Made by a program: the position numbers and the translations under genes
NCBI GenBank assembly: GCA_000818945.1
Contig: KN805381.1
Span: 539,035-603,034 of the forward strand
Length of the DNA: 64,000 bases
From: Schizochytrium sp. CCTCC M209059
Lineage: Eukaryota > Sar > Bigyra > Thraustochytrida > Thraustochytriidae
Direction: 5' to 3'
Shown: one piece after another, positions 50,316 to 59,900 of the stretch
Position numbering within the stretch: the stretch's first letter is position 1
How the letters are laid out: each line of letters opens with the position of its first letter
The notes under the pieces: model-generated
Databases searched by the model: none
Seen by the model: only the letters and a program-made list of their open reading frames with translations
Told to the model about the DNA's origin: nothing

Positions 50316-50684
50316 ATGCCCTCTATCGACCCGAAGGTCTTCTTCTCCAATGAGCGCACGTACTTGCACTGGCTCAACATGGGCGTGACTATCGGCAGCA
50401 TCGGCAGCGCCCTGCTCGGCTTCTCCGGCATGGCCTCTGCGAGCTCGGATAACAACTCGTTTGACGCGCTCAGGCTCATTGGTCTTGTTATGCTCGGTCT
50501 CTCCATCATGTTCACGATCAACGCCATGTACCAGTTCAGGCGACGGAGTATTCTTTTGCGCAAGCTCTCTGGCACTGGCTACGAGGACTCCTTTGGCCCC
50601 GTCGCGCTTTCTGTGGTTCTCGTCCTTTCCCTCGGCGGAATCTACGCAACATATATTACCAAGGGCGTTGCCGTGCATCCATGA
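50316..50684 (+). CDS. VTC1-like vacuolar transporter chaperone subunit (DUF202)
   Basis: 122 residues from ATG at 50316; the frame is open upstream but low complexity. The start MPSIDPKVFFSNERTYLHWL closely follows yeast Vtc1 (PKVFFANERTFLSWL), the hallmark of the DUF202/VTC1 family. Three transmembrane helices follow: about 20-42, 52-75 and 96-118, with a basic loop (YQFRRRSILLRK) between helices 2 and 3 that lines the polyphosphate channel in the yeast complex. VTC makes inorganic polyphosphate from ATP and passes it into vacuoles or acidocalcisomes. The catalytic Vtc4 subunit is not in this window. A Ppx-like phosphatase is at 6880-7905. Confidence 0.93.
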   Translation: MPSIDPKVFFSNERTYLHWLNMGVTIGSIGSALLGFSGMASASSDNNSFDALRLIGLVMLGLSIMFTINAMYQFRRRSILLRKLSGTGYEDSFGPVALSVVLVLSLGGIYATYITKGVAVHP

Positions 50685-50987
50685 TGCAATGCAAGACAAA
50701 CGCTCAGTCATAAAAGTATCCCTCGTTGCTGCTCGCGCACGAAGGCGGCTTGACACGTGTTTTCCTTTATAAAATGTTCCTTTTTACCAACAGAGGTCTC
50801 GCGCGTCAACAAAATTGTCTCCTGCTGCCTTGTCTGTCACGTCCAGCACACGCAAACACCGCATCACAAAAACAAACGCACACCAACGCATAAAAGTAGT
50901 TTTACATTTTTTTGTTAGTTCCTTTTGCTCATTGCGATGCACGCGCACGTGAGATTCGGTGAGATGTGCGCAAGAAAAGTAAAGGTC
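50685..50987. other. Convergent intergenic region
   Basis: Short AT-rich stretch between the 3' ends of the VTC1 and frizzled-like genes. No gene seen. Confidence 0.65.
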
Positions 50988-51830
50988 CTACCTGAGATCT
51001 AGCAGTGCCCGCGCCAGTCCGACAAGAAGTGTAGCAAAAACCAGAGATCCGGAGCGAGCACGAGTGCTAAGCGCATCGTTCTTAAGACTTGGAGTGCATA
51101 CGACAATTGGGGTTTCTTCATCTTCCTCAAATTGATTTGCGCGAAAGGGCTGGCCCGGGAAGAATGAGCGCAAGAAATACTGCGTCCCATTCTCGTCGTA
51201 GCCCTCCACATCGAGCTCGAGGCCCTCCTTGAAAAGCAACGGATCCTCGAGTCCGATGCCGTTAAGAAGCGCCGAGCTCTCGCAGCGCCACATTTCCTCG
51301 GCATATCCGCAAGCCTTAAAGTAGTTTTCGCAAACGGACCTGCACATCATTAGACTCTTGTCCTCTTCGTCGCAACGAGGAAAGTTGGCCCAGCAGAAAA
51401 AATTCCTGTACGCTTGCGCGCACTCGTTCATAAAGTTCCATGCGTCCTCCTCGCCCTCGGCGTAGAAACGCATCACCACTGAGCCTTCGTCGCCGTTCTC
51501 GTCGACGCCCAGCTCCTGCAACGTTAGATTCGTCTCTGCTGTTTTCCGGATACCCCACTCTTTCTGAAAGGTTTCTTCGACCCAGGCATCCTTGGTTCGC
51601 ACGGAGTGCTCGCTCCATCTGCTCACCGACGAGCCCTGATACCGCGGCATACACGCTCTGTACGTGACAAGGTCAGAGCAGAACGACATCTCGGCTTGAA
51701 AGTCGTCAGGGTCTCTACACTCGCCAGAGTCATACCCTTGGATCTCGCACGCCTCGCTTGGCGCGTTGTTCAGGAACAACGCTGCGCACGCACAGACGCA
51801 CGTCCACGCCCATCTCGTCACGACCCGCAT
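50988..51830 (-). CDS. Secreted, probably GPI-anchored protein with frizzled-like cysteine-rich domain
   Basis: Single exon, 280 residues. N-terminal signal peptide (WAWTCVCACAALFLNNAPS, cleavage near residue 27). Cysteines are spaced as in frizzled/secreted-frizzled CRDs: CSDLVTYRACMP early, then CAQAYRNFFCWANFPRC, DEEDKSLMMCRSVCENYFKAC and a final MWRC. The C-terminus is a hydrophobic tail (SGSLVFATLLVGLARALL) after a small-residue stretch, as in GPI-anchored proteins. Frizzled-like domains outside animals are known in amoebae and other protists, where ligands are unclear. It lacks the seven-helix part of true frizzled receptors. An extracellular binding role is inferred; no enzyme motif seen. 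Confidence 0.7.
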   Translation of the reverse strand: MRVVTRWAWTCVCACAALFLNNAPSEACEIQGYDSGECRDPDDFQAEMSFCSDLVTYRACMPRYQGSSVSRWSEHSVRTKDAWVEETFQKEWGIRKTAETNLTLQELGVDENGDEGSVVMRFYAEGEEDAWNFMNECAQAYRNFFCWANFPRCDEEDKSLMMCRSVCENYFKACGYAEEMWRCESSALLNGIGLEDPLLFKEGLELDVEGYDENGTQYFLRSFFPGQPFRANQFEEDEETPIVVCTPSLKNDALSTRARSGSLVFATLLVGLARALLDLR

Positions 51831-52133
51831 CGCGCGCGCGCTTTGTCCTTTGCTTTTAAGGTCTGTCTGGGCTGCCTGCCCTCAAACGTCCGTTCCAGTC
51901 CGTTAAGGTCATCAGTGTCACATTTGTCAAGGTATACTCTAGTGTACGTACGTACAACTCGGAGGGAAGAGCCCAAAGACGACAACTTGGTAGAAGAAGA
52001 TCGAAAATGAGAAGAAAGAAGAAGGCGATGTAAATCGCAGCACCAAGCATTGGTTGGCGTGCTCGAAAAAAAAAAAAAAGACTGACAGCGTGCTTGAAAA
52101 TGAATAAATTATTATGATGATGAAGATGAGCTA
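51831..52133. other. Intergenic
   Basis: Between the start of the frizzled-like gene and the 3' end of the protease gene. No gene seen. Run of 15 A at about 52065-52079 and GTACGTACGT near 51945. Confidence 0.6.
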
Positions 52134-54047
52134 TTACAACTTTGACTGCTGGTCTTGCAGCTGGCGCAGGAAATCAGCAAAACGCGAACCTTTGTCGCCA
52201 TCTTCCTGATCGGGTTGCGACGGCGACTTTTCGGGGGGCGAGGCACCTGCCTCGAGCCGCCAAAGCGAAAGAAGCGTTGGGTCCGGGCGGTCGTATGTGT
52301 CAAAGATCATAGCTTGCACACTCGGATCCTTGGGAATGGCCGCGAGGAGCGGGCGTAGCACATGAATGGGAATGACAAAGTTAATTTCTGGAATGATGCT
52401 TCCATTTGAGTGGCGTGCATTGCTCGTCAACACACCCATGAAGCGACCATAAGAGTCCGCCAAGAGGCCGCCACTGTGACCGCGAAAGACACTTGCGCAT
52501 GTTTGCACAATCGCAGGCTCTCGAGGCTGCGAAGGACTGGAAACGATGCGCGAGACAACTCCAGCTGACACGGTGGCCTGTAGCTGGGTCGAAGGGTCGA
52601 AAATGGCATGGCCCATGGCAACGCAAGCTTGACCCGGCCCCGGGATAGGCATTCCCTCTGGGAGAAGTGGGACGGGCGGCGGACAGAGATCGCGCGTGGG
52701 ACCCACGAGCTGCAAGAGCGCAACGTCTACGGCGCCCCTGGAGCAGAAAATGAGACGAGCAGAGCATTCCACGCGGCGGCTATGATCCCGAAAGCTAACG
52801 CGAATTCGGGTCTTGGCGTGACGCATTTGCAGGCGCTTCGTCTGCGGATTTACTTGCGTGAATGGCCGAAAGAGGTGCGCGCAAGAGACAATATGTCCCT
52901 CTTCGGAAACGATTATGCCTGAGCCCCACGACGTGTTGACCTGAATAAGCACCACGGAAGCTGCTGCACACTTGACAGCCTCTTCGGCGCTGGATAATTT
53001 CGGAATGAATTGCTTTTGATGAAGTGCCGTCGCACGCAGGGGCAGCGGCGCGCCAGCGGCGAGCAATTCGTTTCCACCGCTTTCACGGGCCACGGCAAGT
53101 GCGCCTTCACAGGCTGTCTCTTGCGCAAAGATGCCGTTGTCGGCGTATCTTGTTGCATGTTCACCGGGGCCTTGGTCGGAGCCATCTGTGGCGGTGGCAG
53201 GTTCGTCGGGTATAAGGTCAAGCGCGAGAGCAGGGGCAAAAACCCGCCATGGGATGATTGCACCAAGCTCTACGTTGCTTTGGTCCATGCGCTGCAAGCT
53301 CGGCGCGATCATTCCAATGACATGACCAGAGGCATCAAAGACCGCTCCGCCTTCGGAGCCTGGAAGGCAGCGCGCGTCTGTAAGGTACAAGCTCGACTGT
53401 TCTTGGGCGACAAAGGATCGCACCACATTGCTGATGACACCAGTTGTAAGACTGTTTTGGAAAACGGCCGGGGATACGAGACCAAAGGGCGAGCACACGA
53501 CCATGACACCCTCGCCACGGACGAGCTCGCGGGACGTCGGGATGTCGGGGACGCGCACCAGGGGTGCCGGGGCTGCAGAGACTCCTGGTGCACGGAGCAG
53601 GGCAATACATCCTACATCAATGCCTCGCACAGATTGGGCTCGCCAATTCGCAAGGCGCGTTCCGGCCTCGGTCACCTCCTTGCAGCGCACGATGATAGCG
53701 AGCTCACAGCGCATCCACGCCCCGGACTCAAGGAGCATATCAACGGTGCAATTGGCCATGAGTTCTTCCAAGGGCTCTTGCGTTACTTCGTGCAGCTTCA
53801 TAAAGGGGGCAAACAGCATGGCGCTCGTGACGACGGCCCAGCCCTCTTTGACGGCGCCGCAGGGGCAGAGGAACCCTGATGCCGACAATGTGGTCTTGCC
53901 TGCCTCCATGGAATAGAACGGCCTCCCATCTGCCTTGATTCCCTTTGGGTCTGGGCCTGTCACGCGCACCAGGACGCCCGTCTTGGTCAGCGCAGGCGCC
54001 TCGGCGAGGTCGCCCCGGTCGGACTCGCCGCGAGGTCCGCGCCCCAT
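52134..54047 (-). CDS. Peroxisomal leader-peptide processing protease (DEG15/TYSND1-like)
   Basis: Single exon, 637 residues, ending QDQQSKL; the C-terminal SKL is a type 1 peroxisomal targeting signal. Two trypsin-like halves are visible. The C-terminal half is catalytic: His391 in IVSCAHLF, Asp441 in AVDVALLQL, Ser525 in FRGHSGGLLAD. The N-terminal half keeps a Ser-like loop (PGSEGGAVFD, Ser231) but the position of the His reads VVTSAMLF, so it is probably inactive. This layout and the SKL end match plant DEG15 and animal TYSND1, which remove N-terminal PTS2 leader peptides from imported peroxisomal enzymes. GHSGG replaces the commoner GNSGG/GDSGG. Start is the ATG at 54045-54047; no intron needed. 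Confidence 0.9.
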   Translation of the reverse strand: MGRGPRGESDRGDLAEAPALTKTGVLVRVTGPDPKGIKADGRPFYSMEAGKTTLSASGFLCPCGAVKEGWAVVTSAMLFAPFMKLHEVTQEPLEELMANCTVDMLLESGAWMRCELAIIVRCKEVTEAGTRLANWRAQSVRGIDVGCIALLRAPGVSAAPAPLVRVPDIPTSRELVRGEGVMVVCSPFGLVSPAVFQNSLTTGVISNVVRSFVAQEQSSLYLTDARCLPGSEGGAVFDASGHVIGMIAPSLQRMDQSNVELGAIIPWRVFAPALALDLIPDEPATATDGSDQGPGEHATRYADNGIFAQETACEGALAVARESGGNELLAAGAPLPLRATALHQKQFIPKLSSAEEAVKCAAASVVLIQVNTSWGSGIIVSEEGHIVSCAHLFRPFTQVNPQTKRLQMRHAKTRIRVSFRDHSRRVECSARLIFCSRGAVDVALLQLVGPTRDLCPPPVPLLPEGMPIPGPGQACVAMGHAIFDPSTQLQATVSAGVVSRIVSSPSQPREPAIVQTCASVFRGHSGGLLADSYGRFMGVLTSNARHSNGSIIPEINFVIPIHVLRPLLAAIPKDPSVQAMIFDTYDRPDPTLLSLWRLEAGASPPEKSPSQPDQEDGDKGSRFADFLRQLQDQQSKL

Positions 54048-54732
54048 CCTGCGACCAGCAATTTGCGCGCTCTGTCTGCCCGAGGGCCTGTCGTCGCGCG
54101 TAGCCTAGGTGAGCCGGCCCGGGCGCAGCCTAGCCTAGCCGAGTCGATCGTAGCCGAGCCCTGGTCCCGCTCGAAGAGGGTCTGCTGTTTGCTGCTGTTT
54201 GCTGCTGTTTGCTGCTGTTTGCTGCTGTTTGCTGCTGCTTTTGGTGCTGCTCAGCTGCTTTTAAGTTGTAGGACCAGGCCTCTCGCGAGCAAGGTCGTTC
54301 TCTCTCTCGCACGTCGCCGATCGGCCCAACCTGTTATCATCGATGCTCTTTCCTTCGCCTCGCCTCGCCTCGCTGCCTCGACGGCACGCTGCGCTCCTGC
54401 ACGCTCGTGACGGTCGCAAAAACTGTGCACCAGCTGACTGACTGTGAGCGCAACGAAAGCAAAGTGGGTTTTTGCAAATTCATCCCCTCCGCAACCCTTT
54501 TTGGCGCAACCCTCTTTGACGCCCAACTCCCTTTTACAACAACCCTTTTTGGCGCAACCCGGTGGGGGGAAAACGAGCGCAACCCTTTTCGTGAGCTGCA
54601 TGCCGATTGTGCCGAGCAAGCAGTCCCGCCCGGCAGGTCTCGCCGCGATCTCCAGTGAGCCAGAGCTGGAAACGTGCGCGCGAAGGGCGGGAGAGCGCGG
54701 TTGGCAGCTGGAGCGAAAGAGGCCAGGAGAAG
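54048..54732. promoter_or_regulatory. Divergent promoter, DEG15-like / B12D-like, with repeated TTTTTGGCGCAACCC
   Basis: Contains a ten-base TTTGCTGCTG array (54180-54240), a CTGACTGACTGTGAG motif (54434-54448) and two copies of CAACCCTTTTTGGCGCAACCC (about 54492-54511 and 54540-54559) plus a third GCAACCCTTTT. TTTGGCGC inside the repeat equals the E2F consensus. Regulatory function is inference. Confidence 0.4.
54180..54240. repeat. TTTGCTGCTG ten-base tandem array
   Basis: Five to six perfect units of a ten-base repeat in the divergent promoter between the protease and the B12D-like gene. Confidence 0.95.
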
Positions 54733-55230
54733 ATGGCGCCCAGGAAGAAGAACGTGTGGATCAACCCACATCTCGTAAGTTTTTCTGCCTTGCTTTCTCT
54801 CGCGTCGGGCCGGCGGGAGGCGGCGATTCCCGGGGGCCCGCTCCTGCGCGTTTGCGGCGGAGACTGTCAAACTAGAGGCTCGCTTACTAACTTGCGCTCC
54901 ACCCTTGATGAGCGGGGCATGCTACCTGGGGAGTTGTAGATTTTTCCTGTGGTTTGTGGCAGTGCAATGCTCTTGGGTGCTGCAGTACTCACGTACAGGA
55001 AAATCATGTACGATCCTGAACTTAAGCTCAACGCAGCAGCACGCAACAGCCCGATCATGGATAACAGGGAGAAAGCACTACAGTACCAGGCGCACAGAAG
55101 TCGATTCGGCAAGTGGGACACTTACATCAAGCATCCAGAAAAGACCGCAACCCTTCCCAGCAAGAAAACAGAGGGCACTGAAGACGAGAACATTGAGTCT
55201 CAGGCTTCGACGGACTCCGAAACGTCGTAA
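54733..55230 (+). CDS. B12D / NDUFA4 (MLRQ)-like small mitochondrial membrane protein, two exons
   Basis: Exon 1 54733-54774 (MAPRKKNVWINPHL), exon 2 54940-55230, giving 110 residues. Splicing is phase 0, with donor GTAAGT and acceptor GTTGTAG, and joins the short N-terminus to a single transmembrane helix (IFPVVCGSAMLLGAAVLTYR). The helix is followed by KIMYDPELKLNAAARNSP, which resembles the NPEVRxxKxxR pattern after the helix in B12D and NDUFA4 proteins. These are small single-span subunits of mitochondrial respiratory complexes. The C-terminal 40 residues are charged and acidic. The exon 2 frame has no good start of its own, supporting the splice. Confidence 0.72.
54775..54939 (+). other. 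Intron of the B12D-like gene (165 bp)
   Basis: Begins GTAAGTTTTT and ends GAGTTGTAG. Phase 0. Joining the exons keeps a single open frame into the transmembrane helix. Confidence 0.82.
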
Positions 55231-55419
55231 AAAGGGCTTGTCCTATGACGTAGGAGCCAAAGGTCTAAAATCGAGAGCGATGGTCCGTTCCTATCTGTTC
55301 TGGACCGTGTTTGGAAAAGTGAATAATGGTCACGCATCGCGATGGTCCTTTGGAGGAGAGGAACACTTTTCACGTTCCATCACACATACACAAATTCCAG
55401 TGATGATACAATAACTAGC

Positions 55420-56463
55420 CTATCGCGCAGCGTATCCCGCCTCGAGTCCAAGAATTATTCGGTAAAGCCCTTCGAGCGTGGGTGCGAGGACGCTGTGCTG
55501 GTGCGCGCGCCGCACCAAAAAGCCATTGATGGCTTCGATCTCCGTTTGGCGCCCAGACTGAACGTCGGCGAGCATTGAAGAAGTATTGTGACCTGTCTGC
55601 CTTGCTACATGGACAACAAAGTCCACGGCCGAAGCGTGCTCACCCAAAAGTAATTTTACTCCTTTTTCGTGCTTCATTATCCTTTCGAATTCCGCACATG
55701 CTTCCGTCACAAGGGGTCGCAGCCCCTGACTTGCGACGCACTCGTTTTTGTCTCGTAGCATCGCGGTCACTGGGTTGATGACCGCGTTCGCGAGCAGCTT
55801 GGTCCAAACCATTGACGCAACATCATCGCTCAGCACGACGGCTCCCTCCATTTCCCCCCTACTCCTTTGGCTTTGATCTGAACTTGCACGATTGCAAGAG
55901 TGTTCCATGCGCTCTGCGAATGCTTGCAAAGCAAGATCGTCTGCCGGGCCGACACACGTACGGCCTGCGCCGTTTAGACGCACGTGTTGGTCATCCACGA
56001 CGCTCGCGCCCAAATAAGTTAGTCCTTGGTAAACACGCAAGCCTGGATATCCGTCTAGCGCAGAGCGCAGGACGTCTGCATTGCCCATACCATTTTGCAA
56101 TGAAACGATAACGCTCTTGTCCGGCACAAGGAGTCCGTGGGCCGCAGCCTGTGCAAGTTGGGTGCCAACTTTCTCGGTATCTTTGCTCTTGACGGTGACC
56201 AGCGTCAGGTCAAAGGGCCAAAGGTCTCGATCAAGCGCACCACTGTGTTCCCAGCCGCGCAGGACTTGGGCCACTTCGGTCTCCACCGCTTCCCCGTCCG
56301 GCAGGTCCACGCGCACGACTCGTCGCGCGGGTCCGGCGTGAGTCGAAGTCGATGCGCCACCTCCTCGTCGAACGAGCGTGACGGCCGTATTCTCCGAGGC
56401 TGCAAGCCTTGCGGCGAAATAGGTGCCCAGGGACCCTCCGCCCACCACGCAAACGCGAAACAT
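55420..56463 (-). CDS. 2-dehydropantoate 2-reductase (ketopantoate reductase, ApbA/PanE family)
   Basis: Single exon, 347 residues. It reduces ketopantoate to pantoate with NADPH on the way to pantothenate and coenzyme A. The N-terminal Rossmann motif is VVGGGSLGTYFAARLA at residues 7-22. VTVKSKDTEK carries the family lysine-region motif, SLQNGMGNADVL the NGxGN block, and VWTKLLANAVINPVTAMLR the catalytic Lys/Asn motif. The C-terminal region (HNTSSMLADVQSGRQTEIE) contains the conserved SSMxxDxxxGRxTEI signature. Length is near the usual 300-350. No targeting peptide is obvious. It provides the precursor of the 4'-phosphopantetheine arm used by carrier domains such as those in the megaenzyme, but the 18-kb distance gives no reason to call them a cluster. 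Confidence 0.95.
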   Translation of the reverse strand: MFRVCVVGGGSLGTYFAARLAASENTAVTLVRRGGGASTSTHAGPARRVVRVDLPDGEAVETEVAQVLRGWEHSGALDRDLWPFDLTLVTVKSKDTEKVGTQLAQAAAHGLLVPDKSVIVSLQNGMGNADVLRSALDGYPGLRVYQGLTYLGASVVDDQHVRLNGAGRTCVGPADDLALQAFAERMEHSCNRASSDQSQRSRGEMEGAVVLSDDVASMVWTKLLANAVINPVTAMLRDKNECVASQGLRPLVTEACAEFERIMKHEKGVKLLLGEHASAVDFVVHVARQTGHNTSSMLADVQSGRQTEIEAINGFLVRRAHQHSVLAPTLEGLYRIILGLEAGYAAR

Positions 56464-56902
56464 CGGCTTCTCAATCTTTTATCTCACGCCGCACACGGAG
56501 TTGGCGGGCTCTTCGTGCGGTCTACCTTGGTCGCTTGCGCGACGAAGAGAGAAAGAGTTTTGTTTTCTCGTTTTCACTCGTTTTCATGCGATTTTCATGC
56601 TCGTTTCGATTCGTTGTGGGGTCCTTCGCGCGCGACAGCGGGTGTTGCTTTCGATGCTGACTGTTTGAAAGAATGGGCTCCATCATTCGATGATGAAATT
56701 GTTGGATTCGGATGTAAAAGTTGAAAGTTGGTGGCTGCCGCGAGCAAGTGCAAGAGAGATTGGAAGAGACCAAAGGTGGATGCAGGCCTTGCAAGTGTCA
56801 AGCTTCAACTTGTGTGCCAGCATGCAAACGTGCCAGAGCCACACTCGTAGCGAATTCCGAAACCAAGGCCGGCAAAAACAATGTAAAGCATTAATAATAA
56901 TC
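56464..56902. other. Intergenic, ketopantoate reductase promoter side
   Basis: No gene seen. TTTTC/GTTTTC-rich short repeats near 56557-56595, AT-rich toward the end of the ankyrin gene. Confidence 0.6.
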
Positions 56903-59900
56903 TTACATTCGCACTTTTTTCGAAGGTTTGCCATCGTCCAGCTTCAACTTTCGCTTAGCATTTCCTTCTCGAGAGTCTGCCACAATTTTCAAGGCAGACT
57001 CAGACATCCTGGTGGCAGTGAGCAGGTCGACGACTTCCACGAATCCAGCATCATAAACAATATGAAGTGCCGTTTGTGCTCTATTGCTCTTGAGACATGA
57101 AAAATCCATACGGGCTCCCTGTTGAACAAGCAAGTTCATTGTCTCGTGGATATCATCTGACGAACGACGTTGCAAATTGACAGCGACGTGAAAGAGAAGC
57201 ATGGACCCTTCACGCACATCGACTTTTGCGCCATAGTGAATGAGCGTTTGGACGATATCAGTGTATCCTTCTCGAGCTGCGTGCATGAGAGCAGTGGTGT
57301 TGGACCCGTCTTGCATGTCCATCTTGGCGCCGCGCTTGATAAGAAAGTGAACCATGGCCTTAGAACCACAAAAGCAAGCGCGCATCAGAGGCGATGTGCC
57401 TTTGCTGTCTTGGGTGTTTGGATCAGCACCCCGTGTTAGAAGAAGAGAGGCCACCTTCTTGCATGGATGCCGGCGACGAGCGTTCAAGTCAATCGCTAAG
57501 AAAAACGCTGTTGCGCCATTTTTGTCCCGAGCGTGTAGATCAGCGCCATGATCGAGCAAAGTCTTGACAACAGCAGCAGCAGGTGCGGAGGCATGACACC
57601 ACCTCTGAGCTGGAATGCTTCCCCCAATCGCTTGCATGAGCACTGTTCGACCCCGCGAATCTGCAAGGTTCACTCCAAAGCCATGTCGGCGGAATAGATC
57701 TGCCAGAGCGAACTTTTCACAGAGATAGGCAGTTGCAAGATCTGAAGCAACGCTCCCTCGAACGGCCTCTTTGTGTGCCAGAAGCAACTGGACGATCCGC
57801 TCGTCCCTCCCTGCGCATGCAATGGAGAGCGCCGTGCATGTCTTCCCGTCTCTCATCCCGTACATGAATCGCGTAGCAGTGATTAAAGAATGATAGCAAA
57901 CTGGTCCGTATAAAAGCTGCATTTCAGGCTTTGCGCCGTGCTGCAAAAGGAGCTCCGCAAGTTCCATGTTACTTCTGTAGCATGCTGACATAAGAGAGGT
58001 CCATCCTTGCTTGGTCTGTAGATTCACAGCAGCACCACGATTCAGAAGCGATCGTGCGAGCTTTACATTTTCACACAAAACTGCGATGTTTAGCGCGCTC
58101 CAGCCCTGAGACGTTTGCTGATTGACCTCTGCGCCTTGATCAAGGAGTCGACAAACAATGTCGTCGTGGCCAAGCTCGCATGACAGCATGAGTGCTGTGT
58201 AGCCGTCATCGCCCTGTTGATTCACATTCGCTCCGAACTCCAAAAAACAGCGAACAGACGCAACGTCTCCTTTTCGGCAGGCTTTCATCAAGCACGTATA
58301 TTTAGATTCGTATTGCGAGTCGACGTCAGCTCCATGCTGAACGAGCAGCCCGACAGTTTGTAAATCTCCCTTTTCATAGGCACAATGAAGGGCACAAGCG
58401 ATGTCGGCTTTGTCTTTGATATTTGAGCATACGTAGCTCTGAAGCAGGAGCTGAACAAGGTCCGACTTGTGCTTGTTGAACTCACCAACACAAGCTTCCT
58501 TCAGAAGCGAGGTTCCATTTCTCCAGAGTTCGGCCTTGGGATCAGCTCCATTGTCGAGGAGCAGCTTGACGGTTTCAGTCCTTTGATGTCTGCAAGCATA
58601 TAAGAGACAATCCGTCATGATGTTGCTCGCGTCAGACTTGTGCACTTGCTGGAGGCATCGACGAGTGAGATCTACCCAGCCCTCCTTGCATGATTCCCAA
58701 AATACGGAATACACAGCCGTATGATTAGGGTCATACGTCGCACCCTGGTCGAGTAGAAAGTGAGCCAAGTCCTTGCAGGAAGTCAACTCCAGAGCTGTTT
58801 GACCCCTTTTGTTTGCGGCATTCACCTCTGCGCCTTGACTGACAAGTGACTTCGCGATGGACACGAACTTCTTGTTTTCAAGCGTTTTCGCTTTCGCGTA
58901 AGTCGTGCCGGCGGCAGCTCGCATGAGGGGGGTAAAACCATCGCGATCCGTGCAGTTAACGTTGACTCCCTTCTCGAGAAGTTCATTCACCATGCTCGTA
59001 CATCCTCTCGAGCTCACGATACCCAGGAGTTCCTCATCGCTGATAGCGCGAGGTCCGAGCCGTACACTATGCTCAAGGAGACATTGGATGCACGCCTCGT
59101 TCGCACAGTACGCCAGCGCTCTGCGTCCTTTGTGGTCCTGCATATCTATCTTGGCGCCCCTCTTGAGAAGAAGCTTGACCATTTCAAGGTGAGCATTGGC
59201 GCAAGCAATCATAAGCGCCGTGCAGCCGTCTTTATTCTTCGCATTTAAGCGTATATCATCACACGTGAGAAGCTCCTTAAAGCAGGCCATGGCACCGTTT
59301 TCGCACGTGATCATGAGAGGGGGATCGCACCCGTACGGCGCGTTTGGGCTTACACCATAGTCGAGAAGGAGCTCCACAATTGATTCGTGACTTTTCTCGC
59401 ATGCGATCATGAGCGGAGATGGATGCATCGTAGAGAATGGGCCAAAACTGATGTCGGCACCACGTTCAACGAGAAATTGAACAAGCTGGTGTTGTCCGCG
59501 GTAACAAGCATGCTTCAGCACTGTCAATTCTTCTCTGTCCACGTCGTCAATGTCGCCTCCGCCGTGATCAAGGAGCAGCTCAATCATCTCTCGACTTTGC
59601 CCTTCCTCGCCAGCCCTTCCGACAAGGGTAAACTCTCGCTTATCCGGATAATACGGGTCCTCTCTACCGAATCTAGCAAACACGTCGTCCTCGACATAGT
59701 CGAAAGGGTCACGCAGGCACTCGAAATTCGTACCGTGCTGCACAAAGAGACGAGCAAGGTCTGCATTCTTCTTTTCGAGAGCGATTCTTAGAGCCTCTTC
59801 GCAATTCTGGATCTTATCATCACGACTGAGAAGCATCCGGACAACCTCAATGTGACCCCCGCGACACGCTTCCAAAAGAGGAAACTCACTAGAGTATTCA

